A DNA stretch of 64,000 nt from Chionis minor (Eukaryota; Chordata; Aves; Charadriiformes; Chionididae). Below the pieces are notes generated by a model. It had not been told where the DNA came from, did no database searches, and saw only the letters and a program-made list of their open reading frames with translations. Below are positions 1 through 10,145 of this stretch, in pieces. Position 1 is the stretch's first letter. Each line of letters starts with the position of its first letter. The stretch lies in contig VZSF01009127.1 of the NCBI GenBank assembly GCA_013398295.1, positions 1 through 64,000 of the forward strand, given 5' to 3'. A program made the position numbers and the translations under genes.

Positions 1-1209
1 ATGGATTCACCAAGGGGAAGTCTCACCTGATAGCGTTCTACAATGGCATGACTGGATGGATGACAGAATCACAGAATCACAGAATGTTTAACATTCTTAG
101 GGTTGGAAGGGACGTCTAGAGATCATCTGGTCCAACCCCCCTGCCAGAGCAGGTTTGCCTACAGCAGATAATGGATAGATGAGGGGAGGGCAGTGGACAC
201 TGTCCACCTTGACTTTAGCAAGGCTTTTGACACCGTCTCCCACATCATCCTCATAGGAAAGCTTAGGAAATGTGGGTTAGATGAATAGACAACAGAGTGG
301 ATTGAAAACTGGCTGGCAGGTAGATCTCAGAGGGTTTTGATTAGCAGCACAGAGTCTAGTTGGAGGTCTGTAACAAGTGGTGTTCCCCAGGGGTCAGTAC
401 TGCGTCCAGTCCTGCTCAATGTATTCATCAATGACCTGGAAGAAGAGATGGAGTGCACCATCAACAAATTTGCTGATGACACGAACTGGGAGGGGTGGCT
501 GACACACTAGAAGGTTGTGCTGCCATTCAGCGAGATCTGGACGGGTTGGAGAGTTGGGCAGAGAGAAACCTAATGAAATTCAACAAAGGCAAGTGTAGGG
601 TCCTGCACCTGGGGAGGAATAACCCCATGCACCAGTACAGGTTAGGGGCTGACCTGTTCAGTGTAAAGGGACCTGGGAGTCCTGGTGGACAACAGGATGT
701 CCATGAGCCAGCAATGTGCCCTTGTGGCCAAGAAGGCCAATGGCATTCTGAGGGTTATCCTTCCCCTTTACTCTGCCCTGGTGAGGCTGTATCTGGAGTA
801 CCGTGTCCAGTTCTGGGCTCCCCAGTTTAAGAAAGACAGGGGACTGCTGGAGAGGGTACAGCAAAGGGCTATGAAGATGATTAGGGGGCTGGAGAATCTT
901 TCTTATGAGGAAAGGCTGAGGGAGTTGGGTCTTTTTAGTCTGCAAAAGAGAAGACTGAGGGGGGATCTCTTTAATGCTTATAAATACTTAAAGGGAGGGT
1001 GCCAGGAGGAGGGTGCCAGTCTTTTTTCAGTGGTACCCAGAGACAGGACAAGAGGTAGCAGGCACAAACTCGTACATAGGAAGTTCCATCTAAGCATGAG
1101 GAGGAACTTCTTTCCTTTGAGGGTGGCAGAGCACTGGAACAGGCTGCCCAGAGGGGTGGTGGAGTCTCCCAAAACCTGCCTGGACGCCATCCTGTGCAAC
1201 CTGCTGTAG
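1..1209 (+). pseudogene. CR1 ORF2 (reverse transcriptase) remnant, multiply broken
   Basis: An intact ORF2 product would be the CR1 endonuclease/reverse transcriptase, which copies element RNA at a nicked target. Only the RT fingers/palm onward is in the window. Reading starts in frame 1 (AVDTVHLDFSKAFDTVSH near 190-243) and has an in-frame TAG at 286-288. It reaches FADDT at 469-483 and then loses one base near 484-486 to enter frame 3 (MADTLEG at 495 onward). It gains one base near 669-671 and returns to frame 1 until the TAG at 1207-1209. Compared with the copy at 36.8-37.7 kb it lacks about 12 residues between NGIL and LPLYSA. Compared with the copy at 13.5 kb it lacks about 5 residues after VVES. 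The insertion at 64-171 also splits it. It cannot encode a functional protein. Confidence 0.92.
64..171 (-). mobile_element. Short CR1 3' UTR fragment nested inside another CR1
   Basis: The start of the block is the reverse complement of the CR1 terminal repeat (CACAGAAT repeated, about 68-83). GGTTGGAAGGGACGTC, GATCATCTGGTCCAACCCCC and CTGCCAGAGCAGG follow, which are reverse-complement CR1 3' UTR. The fragment stops at CTACAGCAG, just past the ORF2 stop, so only about 100 bp of 3' UTR was inserted. That is extreme 5' truncation, usual for target-primed reverse transcription. On both sides the sequence resumes as plus-strand ORF2 of the host CR1. Flanking words TGGATGGATGA (53-63) and TGGATAGATGA (172-182) match at 10 of 11 positions and could be a target-site duplication. 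Its 3' UTR resembles the elements at 1-1289 and 13452-13872, so it belongs to the same lineage. Confidence 0.9.
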
Positions 1210-1289
1210 GTGGACCTGCTCTGGCAGGGGGGTTGGACCAGATGATCTCCAGAGGTCCCTTCCTACCCCAGCGATTCTGTGATTCTGTA

Positions 1290-4200
1290 ATGCCATGTAT
1301 CGAGCATGTGCCCTTCGGCGCTGTGCGCATGGGATCACATATTGTATGATTGCTTGCTGAGATTTTGCGAAAACATGGACAAGACATGGTGTCCCAAATC
1401 TGGAAAAGAATCCCAGCTTAGTGAAATTTCCAAGGAAACAGCTCTGGTTCAGGATATTTGTCCCAAAAGAAGCCATTTTAGCCTAGAAGTGCATGCAGAT
1501 CCTTCCCCATGATCAGAGTCAGACCTGTGACAACACGCCAGTTGAAGATGGATATAGGTGAATTTGGGGATTCAGAGGGGCACAGAGGTTGGACATAGCT
1601 CCAAACTGCTGCTGGAAAAAGGAATTGGCTTATCGCTGCATCCACGTCTGTCTTCAAGCAGGCCTTGCATGGGAAATAACGATGTTTTTTCTCCAAAGCA
1701 TCAACCTTTTCCATTTCACAATTTTGTAGCTATTAAGCACGGCACTTAGTATCTTTCTTTGGTTCTTAAACCTGGCAAAATTCATCATATTGGATTGCAG
1801 AGAAAAGATAGGAAACCACTTTGCCCTGAAGAATATACTTAAGATAGTTTGGCTCAAAACAAAGCGTTACTTCTCCCAGCACATGCTGTGTGTCAGCAGT
1901 AAAAGCTTAAAAGAAAAATATTTCTAAAATCTAAAAAAAAAGCAATACATTGGAGAGGAAAAAACACATGGCTGTGGAACAAACCTTAAGAGTTTTAGAA
2001 GGAAGGTTTGATTTTAGGTGGTACACATGGTCCTGCCCAAAGAGATGGGTAGTGGAGGACTTATCTGGGGGTCATATAAAAATCCCTGGTTACCAGTACC
2101 CTCAGTGCCAGCAAGCATGAGTTGGAGCCATGCTTAAATGGAGAGCTTAGATAAAGACCATGTTTCTCCACCGGGGAATTTGGGTGGTATAAATCTGTAC
2201 TCTTAACAGGCTGGAGTCTCGGGGGCAGACATGCTCCCGTTGTGAGCGCTTTTCCTAGGGGTAGATAAAAGCCTTCCATAAATAAAACTTTGAAATCTTC
2301 CAGGAGAGGTTAGCAATACAAATATGGGCACATGAAGCTCCGTGTAAGCAATAATTCCACAGATTTTTATTAGAAAGTAGATATATGGGAGCAGCAATGC
2401 ATGATAAATCAATGTATCTGCCTCCTTACTGGCTTTTATGATAGGCATTAGCAGTAGCGACTGTCACAGAGATCATAACTGCTTTATTTCAACTGTCTCT
2501 ATAAGAGGTAGTTGAATACAAGCAGTTGTTATTATTTTTTAAGTATAAACTCTTTTTCCCTGCATTGGATTGATGACAAAAGCATTCCTGGTAAACATCA
2601 AATTTGCAGGGAGGTAGTAAGGAAGGAAGCAAGCAAGCAAAGTGTTCTCATTTGTTTATTTTGGTAGGGGTTTTGGAGCCTTGGAGGCAGCTGACATGCA
2701 TTGCCCAGCTCACCAGAGCGCAGCTAATGCAGCATCTCCCTGCCGCTGAGGTGTTTCGGGGCTGCTGATGGGAGCACGAGGACCTGCTGGCCTCTCCTTT
2801 AGGGTGCTGGAGTGAGTTTTGCTGCTGCAATGCTGATGCCACCAGCGAAACACAGTGTTTAATCTTTCTCAGTTGTCCCCTTGAGTAAATCAGCTCATAT
2901 GTAATCTGATTATGCATATAATATGGATGTATAAATTAAGTAGATAATTGGTAAATAATGACATCGCCAACAAAATGATTTAAACACAGAGTTAGAGAGG
3001 CTGTTCTGTCTTTAAAAATGTTTCTCTCTTTCTCGAGTAGGCTTTCAAATATGACTAAAGGAGTTCTGCACCTAAAGCTAGAGCTGTAAAGTTTCATAAC
3101 TGCTATTGACTTAAATACCTGTGGGAAACCAGGCACTCAGCTCTGATTGGAAATTCCCTGGAGCCCTTTATAAGCTTTGGGAAGAGAAGGCTGTTATACT
3201 GGTATCCAGGTAATGTGTCCTTGCACTCTTCTTAACTGGTCGCTTAACATGTACCATGCAGCGGACAACTTGGTGAGTCGAATGCCAAATAGATGTTTTA
3301 TTTTGGAGCTGTCCTTTTTGGATTTACATTGTAGGCAAGACTGGAAGCAGTGTCATGTAAGAAGGCAGCAGTACAGAAGATGAGAGGTAGTTTTACCTGC
3401 TGTTTCATCTTCCGCTGCTCTTCCTCCTCCTCTTGGCCACACGGGTGGCAATCCCACCCATTTCAGACTCTCCTGCCTTCTGTAAAACAACCCGTGGCTG
3501 CCCTGGAGAATAATCAGCCGCATAATTGCAATCTTCTTCCTGTGTGGTTAGTCCTGCAAAACAGTGCTTAGTCCATATGGTGCTGCTGACACTATAGAAA
3601 TGATGCTATGGATTAATTACAGCTGGGGACACTAGGAGGGGGGAGCTTTGCGTGCCTTGCTCTCCCACGAGGTGCGCAGTTGCGAAGCAACCTGACACAT
3701 CTGCCAGGGCTGTCTAAGAAACTGTTAGCCAGTTGCTACCTCCTGTGCTCAAGAGCTGCAGGCAATTTCACAGTAATAGTTTCTCGGTTTCTTTCACGCA
3801 GGCAACCGTGGTGCCGAGATACCGACTTAAATATGTATCACGGAATGGCATCCTTAATGGAGGCTTTACAGGAACAAAATGTATATGGGTAATCCACAAA
3901 GGCTGGTTGCAACTGACAGCTTTGTTATTGCTCTGAAGATGCATGGCAGGTGCCGCGGGCCGGGAGCAGCTGCAGGAATGGACAGCTTTGATTTGGGTCC
4001 TGGGAATGATTCCACAGCCCACCTCTGTGGGCTCAGGGGTAAAATCAGATGCAACTATGCAGGGAGTCCCAAAAAGTGCAATATTATTGTGCCGTGGAGA
4101 AGCGGAGGTGAGTACTGGGAGGCTACAGCACTCTGGCTTGCAGAAGAGACTATGAGCTGGTTTCCTCTGTGAACACCAAGAGAAAGGGAGACTTTTATGC

Positions 4201-5929
4201 AGCAAAGCTGGGCTGAGTATGGAAGTCACCTAGTGTGGTCAGACATCGAAACGCATGATTTGCCTTTTTGTTTTGTTTTTTTTTTAAGTAAGAGGGAAGC
4301 TGAACTTGAAAGGAAAGGCAGTTTGGGTATGTGTGTGCAGTAGGTTTAAAGCTCTTTGCAGGTGAATGAGGTAGGAGACCATTCTGGTACATCTTGGGAA
4401 CTTGATTTAAAGCATCTGAAAGCTTAAATGACATTTAGCACCTTCAGAAAACTACCTGAATCCTCAGAGCAAGGGCAAGCTCTAAATTTTGACACCACCA
4501 TGAAGATGGGTACCCAGTGCCTGGAGACATCTCCTGCTGAACTGCTTCCCCTTAGCAGTATTCCCTGCCCAAATGGAGAAAAAAACCAAAGAAAATCCGC
4601 GAAAGGACTTGGCCCTGGAGGGATGCATTAGCTGGCGTTATTTTCTCGGTCGTCAAGTTTCAGCGGTTCAGAACAAGTAGCGATGCCTCTCCGTGTGGCT
4701 TTAATGACGTTTGCTGTCAGAGGCGTGAGCCATAGGAAAGGACAGGGCTGTAACTTTATTTTAAGCTGGATAGGCTGTAGCTAAATCTCCTGAATCCCTT
4801 TCAGCTTTGGAAATGGCTTTCCCCTATCTCTGCCTTCTACCTGGTGCCTTCACATTGTTTGTGCTAAAAGGGGCATGATACTTTTAATCTCAAAAATGCC
4901 TTTAGAGCTTTGGAGGGGATCATTTTAAAGTCAACAGTGTTTAAAGCACATTAATCAGGGTATTCACCATAAAACAGTTTTATTTCTGCGCGTAACTGAT
5001 AAACGTGAATGTGAGAGAATATAAGGGAAAAGAGGTGGGAAAACAGTCGTGCTCAGAAAAGCAAACAAATTGTGGATCCACAGTGAAAAGGGTGCTGTAT
5101 TATTACAACATTAAAGCTGGTTGCGAATTTTCCAGTGAAACAAGATTTTTTTTTCCCCCCCGGGAAAATGCTCATTTATCTCAGCTGGAACCAAAGATCC
5201 TCAAAGGTTTTAATGACATTTTGCTGGAAAACAGGCAAGCTTTTTGCCAGAGCACCCACCTGTATCCTCCAGGGCCAAGGGCTGGGTGGCAGCACTGTCC
5301 TCTCCCTGGGGTTCTGGCTGCCCCCGTCCGCCCTGCCACCCTCAGGCCCCTGTTTCCCACTTTTTGGCAGTGCTGGAGGAGGAGATGCACAGAGAGAAGT
5401 TTTCAATAAAATGACAGTATGTTTTTTTTCTGGGTATACTTAAAAACATTTAATTAAATGGGGAAAACAAGTTTCAACCTGGAGCTTTATGGTGCCGATT
5501 TTGTGGTATGTGGCAACTGCTTTTTTTAAACTGTATTTTCCTACCTAACAATTTTGGGTGTTAGTTCATGGCCCAGCACTTTGCCTGGTGTTTGGACAAT
5601 GATGACTAGTTGGACTACACCAGGAGAATAGCATTAGCTTATTGGATAAGCATTTAAACCAAAAATGGTCACTGATGCTTATCATCCTGGCTTTTTCCTG
5701 TGCAGACACAGGGTAGTGCAAAATGTGGGAGGGCAGAAGCAAACAAGACTGTTGCCTTGTATCAGTCAGAAAAATTAAAGAAAAAAACCCCTTTAAAACT
5801 GTTCACAAATTAAGAAAAAAATCAGGTCAGGTGGGTTCTCAGGCATGAGACTTTGACATTTGCCTCTGTTGGGGTAGAACATCTGAAAGCCCAAATGTAA
5901 ATTGTACGTCTGTTAATGGCACTAAGTAA
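1290..5929. other. Noncoding stretch, no recognisable gene
   Basis: I see no repeat family or gene here. Small details are a short GCAA run near 2626-2640, a T/C run at 5146-5162, and a splice-site-flanked 87-bp open segment at 3802-3888 described separately. Reading frames up to 153 codons (minus strand, 3768-4229) overlap open frames on the other strand and have no family motif, so I treat them as chance. Confidence 0.6.
3802..3888 (+). other. Exon-like open segment (speculative)
   Basis: A pyrimidine-rich tract ending TTTCACGCAG (to 3801) precedes 87 bases that are open without a stop in two frames, and GGGTAATC (3887 onward) could be a weak donor. One frame gives a 29-residue segment including YRLKYVSRNGILNGG. 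I recognise no protein family. Such acceptor-ORF-donor arrangements occur often by chance, and no partner exon is visible nearby. Confidence 0.12.
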
Positions 5930-6110
5930 GTGCTACCATCCTTTGTTAAAATGAACCGGAGGGAGAAAAACAGTCAAGCCAATCATTCAAATCAGGCACT
6001 TGTTCGGCTCTTAAGGATGTACAATATGATTATAAAACAAATCAATAAGCTTTCAGACTTTCTGAATGTCATCGCAAATGATTAGGTTACATGGACGGGT
6101 CTGAGCTCAC
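5930..6110. promoter_or_regulatory. Candidate conserved noncoding element
   Basis: The block is dense in words typical of vertebrate enhancers: CCAATCATTCAAATCA, ATGATTATAAAACAAATCAATAAG and TCGCAAATGATTAGG. These resemble homeodomain and SOX/PBX sites. There is no coding potential and no repeat signature. The call is inferred from texture only; conservation was not tested. Confidence 0.25.
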
Positions 6111-9100
6111 CCCTCTCTGGCCCCAGGGAGGTCCAAAGTGCCACATTCAGACTGAACGGGATGCACCTGACTCAGAAATGTGAATTTTTGTGACCATTGC
6201 TGTCCCCCAAAAGGATGCTTATTCGGAGAAAAAGCCACCAGAGCTGTGACACAATATGCAACTATAGTGATACTCTTAACACTGGTAGAAATCAGCTTCT
6301 GAGAGCCATTAGGAGGTGCATGAAAATATGTCGCCTCTAGTGGATATTCCTGTGGATTTGGGGCTTGTAAATGTCATCCCATAATAGGTGCACTGCAAAA
6401 GGGACCCATACTCACCCTTGCAGCTGACTTTTCAGAGGTTCTTGTCATCCCCACGAGAACTTAAGCCTTAAAGATAATATAAAGAGATTCATCATGAGTG
6501 GCAGGGCCTGGTGAAAGTTGATGTCTTCTTGCAGATCTGGCCTTACTCATACGAGTTTCTGCTGCCTGGGTCCCCTGTAGCTATTCAGGCCTGTGTAAGG
6601 CCAAACTGGACAGGTTTTAGGGAGGAGAAATCCCACATCCTCCCATCCAACTGCACTGCAGTGCTGAGGCGCTTAAACAGATTGAAATGCAAAGCAAAAA
6701 AAATTAAAGAAAAAGATCATGCAATAATGCATTTACATTACCACCGTGCTCTGGGCTCCACAGCAATTTTAACTTAGTCCCCATGAGGCTACAGAGCAGT
6801 TTTGACTGTGGACATGTTTACTTTAATATTGTAATAGCTGTGTGTAAAGTAATTGATTTGTAGTCGCTATGGCAACTATAACCTTGTATTTTCTAATTCC
6901 GGGGTTCAAAATGTTAACCTGGACAGGGTTTTTTTTGCCATAGAGTTTGCATTCCATGTCTTTCATTTCTGGGGTGTGGGTTTTTTGCTCCTTTAGCAAG
7001 AAACATTGTTCCAACTGATGGATTTGAGAACACGTTTTCAAGACAAAAGGTTTTAAAAGAACCAGCTTTTCTTGCTATGGTGCTGCGCTCCCCAGCACTG
7101 GTGGCAGGTTAAATACATCTCTAATTATGGTAAACTGTCAGAAACGTTAACTTCTAAATGGAGTAATTTTCATTATTGCCTGACTCTTTACTCTGAACTG
7201 GTTCAGCTACAACATTGGGAAATACCGAAATAGAAATAAGTAAGCTTGATCAAACTGAGTAGCAGGTTTGAAAACTCCACCCAGTTAGCATCATCTGTGT
7301 TTTATTAGGACTCACTTCAGAGAGGACTGGAGGCAGCCTCTAAATCCAGTAGCTTTACACTCAAAGCAGGGCCCTGCTACTGGTCTTAACAGGAGGGGCT
7401 GGGAGCTGAGTTTTTTGGAAATCTTGGCTTTTTCTATTGATTAACTCTCTGTGTGCAGTCCTGCCAGGTAAGTGCCTAAGAGATGTGTAATTGTACACTT
7501 TGGCTGAAAAAAAATAAATCCTCATTCTCTGTCCTCTTTGTTGCACTCATCCTCCCCTCCTGCTCTTGTTGAACAAGAAGATTAATATTCATTCTTCACC
7601 TCTCTTTTGATGGCTTTCTGAAATAGCCTGTTTTTTTCTTTCCCCTGCATCCTCTTTAGCCTTTTCAGTTTTTTGTGGACTTGTTACTGAAGTGAGAGGT
7701 AGCCCACTTCATAGCTTCAAGAAACCACAGGAAAAAAAATGTTTGTTAGGCAACTTTAAAAAAAAATAACAGGAACTTCCCCCTTACCCATCCTGCTTTA
7801 GAGTGAAGATTTGAAACCATTTTTGCCCTCATCATTAAAGCCTTGCTCCTCTTTCTCCCCGCTAAACACTTCTTCATTTCCAAGTTTATTACAACTTTCT
7901 TTCTAATGATATGGAGATGATCTTCATGCTAATAAGAAGCTAGCAGAGTAATCCATGAAAAGAGAAGGCTTGGCTCGTCAGGCCAGTCAGGTCTGAGCCA
8001 GCCAGTTAAATATTTATATGGAAAGAAAGCAAAGCCCATCCTCCCCACTTCTGTGTCACTTCAGTAGCAGAATTGCTGGGCTAAGGAAAATGTTTGCTAT
8101 GAAAGTGGGGTTTGGGCTGCTGTTTTGTTTGCAAGTCTGTGCTAAGCTTTGGAAGCAGTTTCGGGTGAAAGAAAGAAGGACAGATATTTTCCCGAAGCAT
8201 ATGGAAACAAGGTGAAAATTAGGAAATAAAGAAGAAGTGCCCGATTTTTTAATTATGGGTACAAATTCTTTCAGCGAAGTGAAAAGCCTGTCCTCAAATA
8301 TGGACTGAAAAGTTTAATTTTGAGTCAAACAAATTGTTTTGGTTAACCCGAAGTGTGTCATATGGTACTGCTCACATCTCATTTTATACATCATGAGTCC
8401 TTTATAACACAGCATAATTTGGAGGATTGTTCTACAAGTAGAATAGATTTTGGAAAGGATTTGCTGCCATATATGGCTTCCCTTGCGTAGGAGGCACGCA
8501 AATAAGGAAATATGTCCTGAGGAGCTTTATACAATTTTCACCCATCATTGTTTTCCTTGAACAAAACAACCTTTCACTATATAGCCATAAGCATCAAAAT
8601 ATTTAAGTAAGGGAGTAGTTTTGATAAAGTTTAGGCATTTTGATGTTTAGCTTCTGGTTGAGGACAGGGATGAGAGACTGCAAGTGTCCGCTGAGGCATT
8701 TGTTGGAGCCTGCGTAAGTACAGTAAGCCAAGGCCATGAGTTTGTGATCTGTACCACTTCTTCTCTGTGCCACAGAGTGCCTGGCCTACAGCAGGATCCA
8801 TAGTTGGAATACTTTCATACTGATACTTGATAAGCTGATGCCCCCTGGAACTGATTGTAAGACCATTCTGCTTTTATATTAACTATCACTGACTTTGCTT
8901 GTATGTTGACTCAGGTAGCCTAAAGTGCTTTTTGCTGATCTTCTGCGTTACCTTCCCTGTGCAGTCAACAACTAAGCTGCTGTAGCCACGTCAGCCTTAA
9001 GCCCAGCAGATTTATGGTGCAAATACTTGCATGATAATGTTTTTGCAGCCATCCCTGGAGGCTGCAGGTGCCTTGGAGATGCCTGGAAGAAAAGACCCAG

Positions 9101-9845
9101 ATGAAGGGGAGTTGGAGGAAAAATATCATTAAGAAACATTGCTAGAAGTACCCCAGGGGAAGCAGTGTGGGTGTCGTGGGCTGCTGGTGAGAGATCAGTG
9201 GGGAAAAGGTAATTTTATTTGCCAATTCTTGTCCTTCGCAAGGCAGAGGTGCAGCTGAATCACAGCTGGGTAGTGCTTCCCATGCTGGAGATGAGGAAGG
9301 CTGCTTCCATGGGTCTAATGGGGCCGCAGAAAAACCTTTTGATGCCTTGGCTGAGACAGTGTTTAATTTAAAGGAAAAAGTCTTTCTGGTCAGAACGGAT
9401 GCCTCCCTCCCTGTGGGCCAGGGTTCAGTGATGGTATCAGATGCTGCTTAAAAGGTGCGGATGTAAAAGCCATCTGTAGTCACAGATATATGACCCAGTG
9501 GTTAAGTAACGGAGTAACATGCCAACACAGCCGGCTGCTCCCTAAATGTGTAGCCAGAAAGTGTTTGATTCCATTTTTGAATTGCTTTGCGGGTGCTAAG
9601 TGGAGCTATTGCATTACCAGCAATTAAGGCACTTCTGCCCAAGGCTGCTCGGGCACTACTCAGCCCCAACACGTAAAGCGCTGGGGGCTCATGTAGCAGG
9701 CGGGCTGACCTGTCACAGAGGATGAGGATAATGGAAAGGTTTTCTCATCCCACTGAAAAACAAGCCTGAACGTGTTGCAAAATGGTCTCTGTACCCTGGG
9801 GGACAGCATCCCCTATGGGAAGCTCTATACGGAGGGTGGGAAGAG
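6111..9845. other. Noncoding stretch, nothing recognisable
   Basis: The sequence is AT-leaning and looks single-copy, with only short homopolymer runs. No reading frame exceeds 88 codons. I see no repeat family, RNA gene or regulatory signal that I can support. Confidence 0.6.
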
Positions 9846-10145
9846 TCACAGAATCATAGAATAGTTTGTGCTGGAAGGGACCTCCAAAGATCATCTAGTT
9901 CAAACCCCCTGCAATGAGCAGGGACATATTCTACTAGATCAGGTTGCTCAGAGCCCCGTCCAAACTGACCTTGAAAGTTTCCAGGGATGAGGCACCTTCC
10001 ACCTCTCCAGGCAAACTGTTCCAGTGCTTCACCACCCTCATTGTAAAAATTTCTTTCTTATACCTAGCCTAAATCTTCCCTCTGTTTGTTTAAAACCATT
10101 ATTCCTTCTTCCATCGCAACAGGGCCTACTAAAGTCTTGCCATCC
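9846..10145 (-). mobile_element. CR1 3' end fragment, second subfamily
   Basis: The copy starts with the reverse-complement tail CACAGAATCATAGAATAG and GCTGGAAGGGACCTCC. The diagnostic 3' UTR segment CCCCCTGCAATGAGCAGGGA and AGGTTGCTCAGAGCCCCGTCC follow, then the decayed ORF2 C-terminus. Its 3' UTR differs from the elements at 1-1289 and 13452-13872 (which have CTGCCAGAGCAGG) and from the one at 36822-37752, so it is a separate CR1 subfamily. The 5' side is truncated near 10145; the exact boundary is blurred by decay. Confidence 0.92.
9934..10120 (-). pseudogene. CR1 ORF2 C-terminal remnant
   Basis: On the minus strand the last codons read LSNLI followed by TAG (complement of 9934-9936), the normal ORF2 end in this CR1 type. 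Upstream are the sequences behind RFRLGIRKK and VVKHWN. A missing base in the T-run near 10046-10052 shifts the frame, so the C-terminus is not continuously open. It is part of the 5'-truncated element at 9846-10145 and has no independent function. Confidence 0.75.

Larger units (their letters stand above)
1..1289 (+). mobile_element. CR1 non-LTR retrotransposon, ORF2 3' half plus 3' UTR, cut by the window edge
   Basis: This is a plus-strand CR1 LINE copy. Translation shows the reverse-transcriptase core: DFSKAFD at 211-231, VPQGS at 382-396 and FADDT at 469-483. The CR1 C-terminal region follows ([13 protein letters not shown], then [10 protein letters not shown], ending DAILCNLL at 1209). 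The 3' UTR reads GGGGGGTTGGACCAGATGAT and the end carries the CR1 tail repeat ATTCTGT (about 1273-1288). The element runs off the left edge: bases 4-63 already read as RT sequence upstream of the DFSKAFD motif. It is interrupted at 64-171 by a second, oppositely oriented CR1 fragment. It is a dead copy. The CR1 assignment is firm; the subfamily is not resolved. Confidence 0.95.

Noticed and set aside
658..1476. Several minus-strand frames (95-138 codons)
   Set aside because: They are antisense shadows of the plus-strand CR1 ORF2.
9621..9650. AATTAAGGCACTTCTGCC, resembling the start of miR-124
   Set aside because: It matches only the first eight or so bases, and no complementary hairpin arm is visible at the expected distance.
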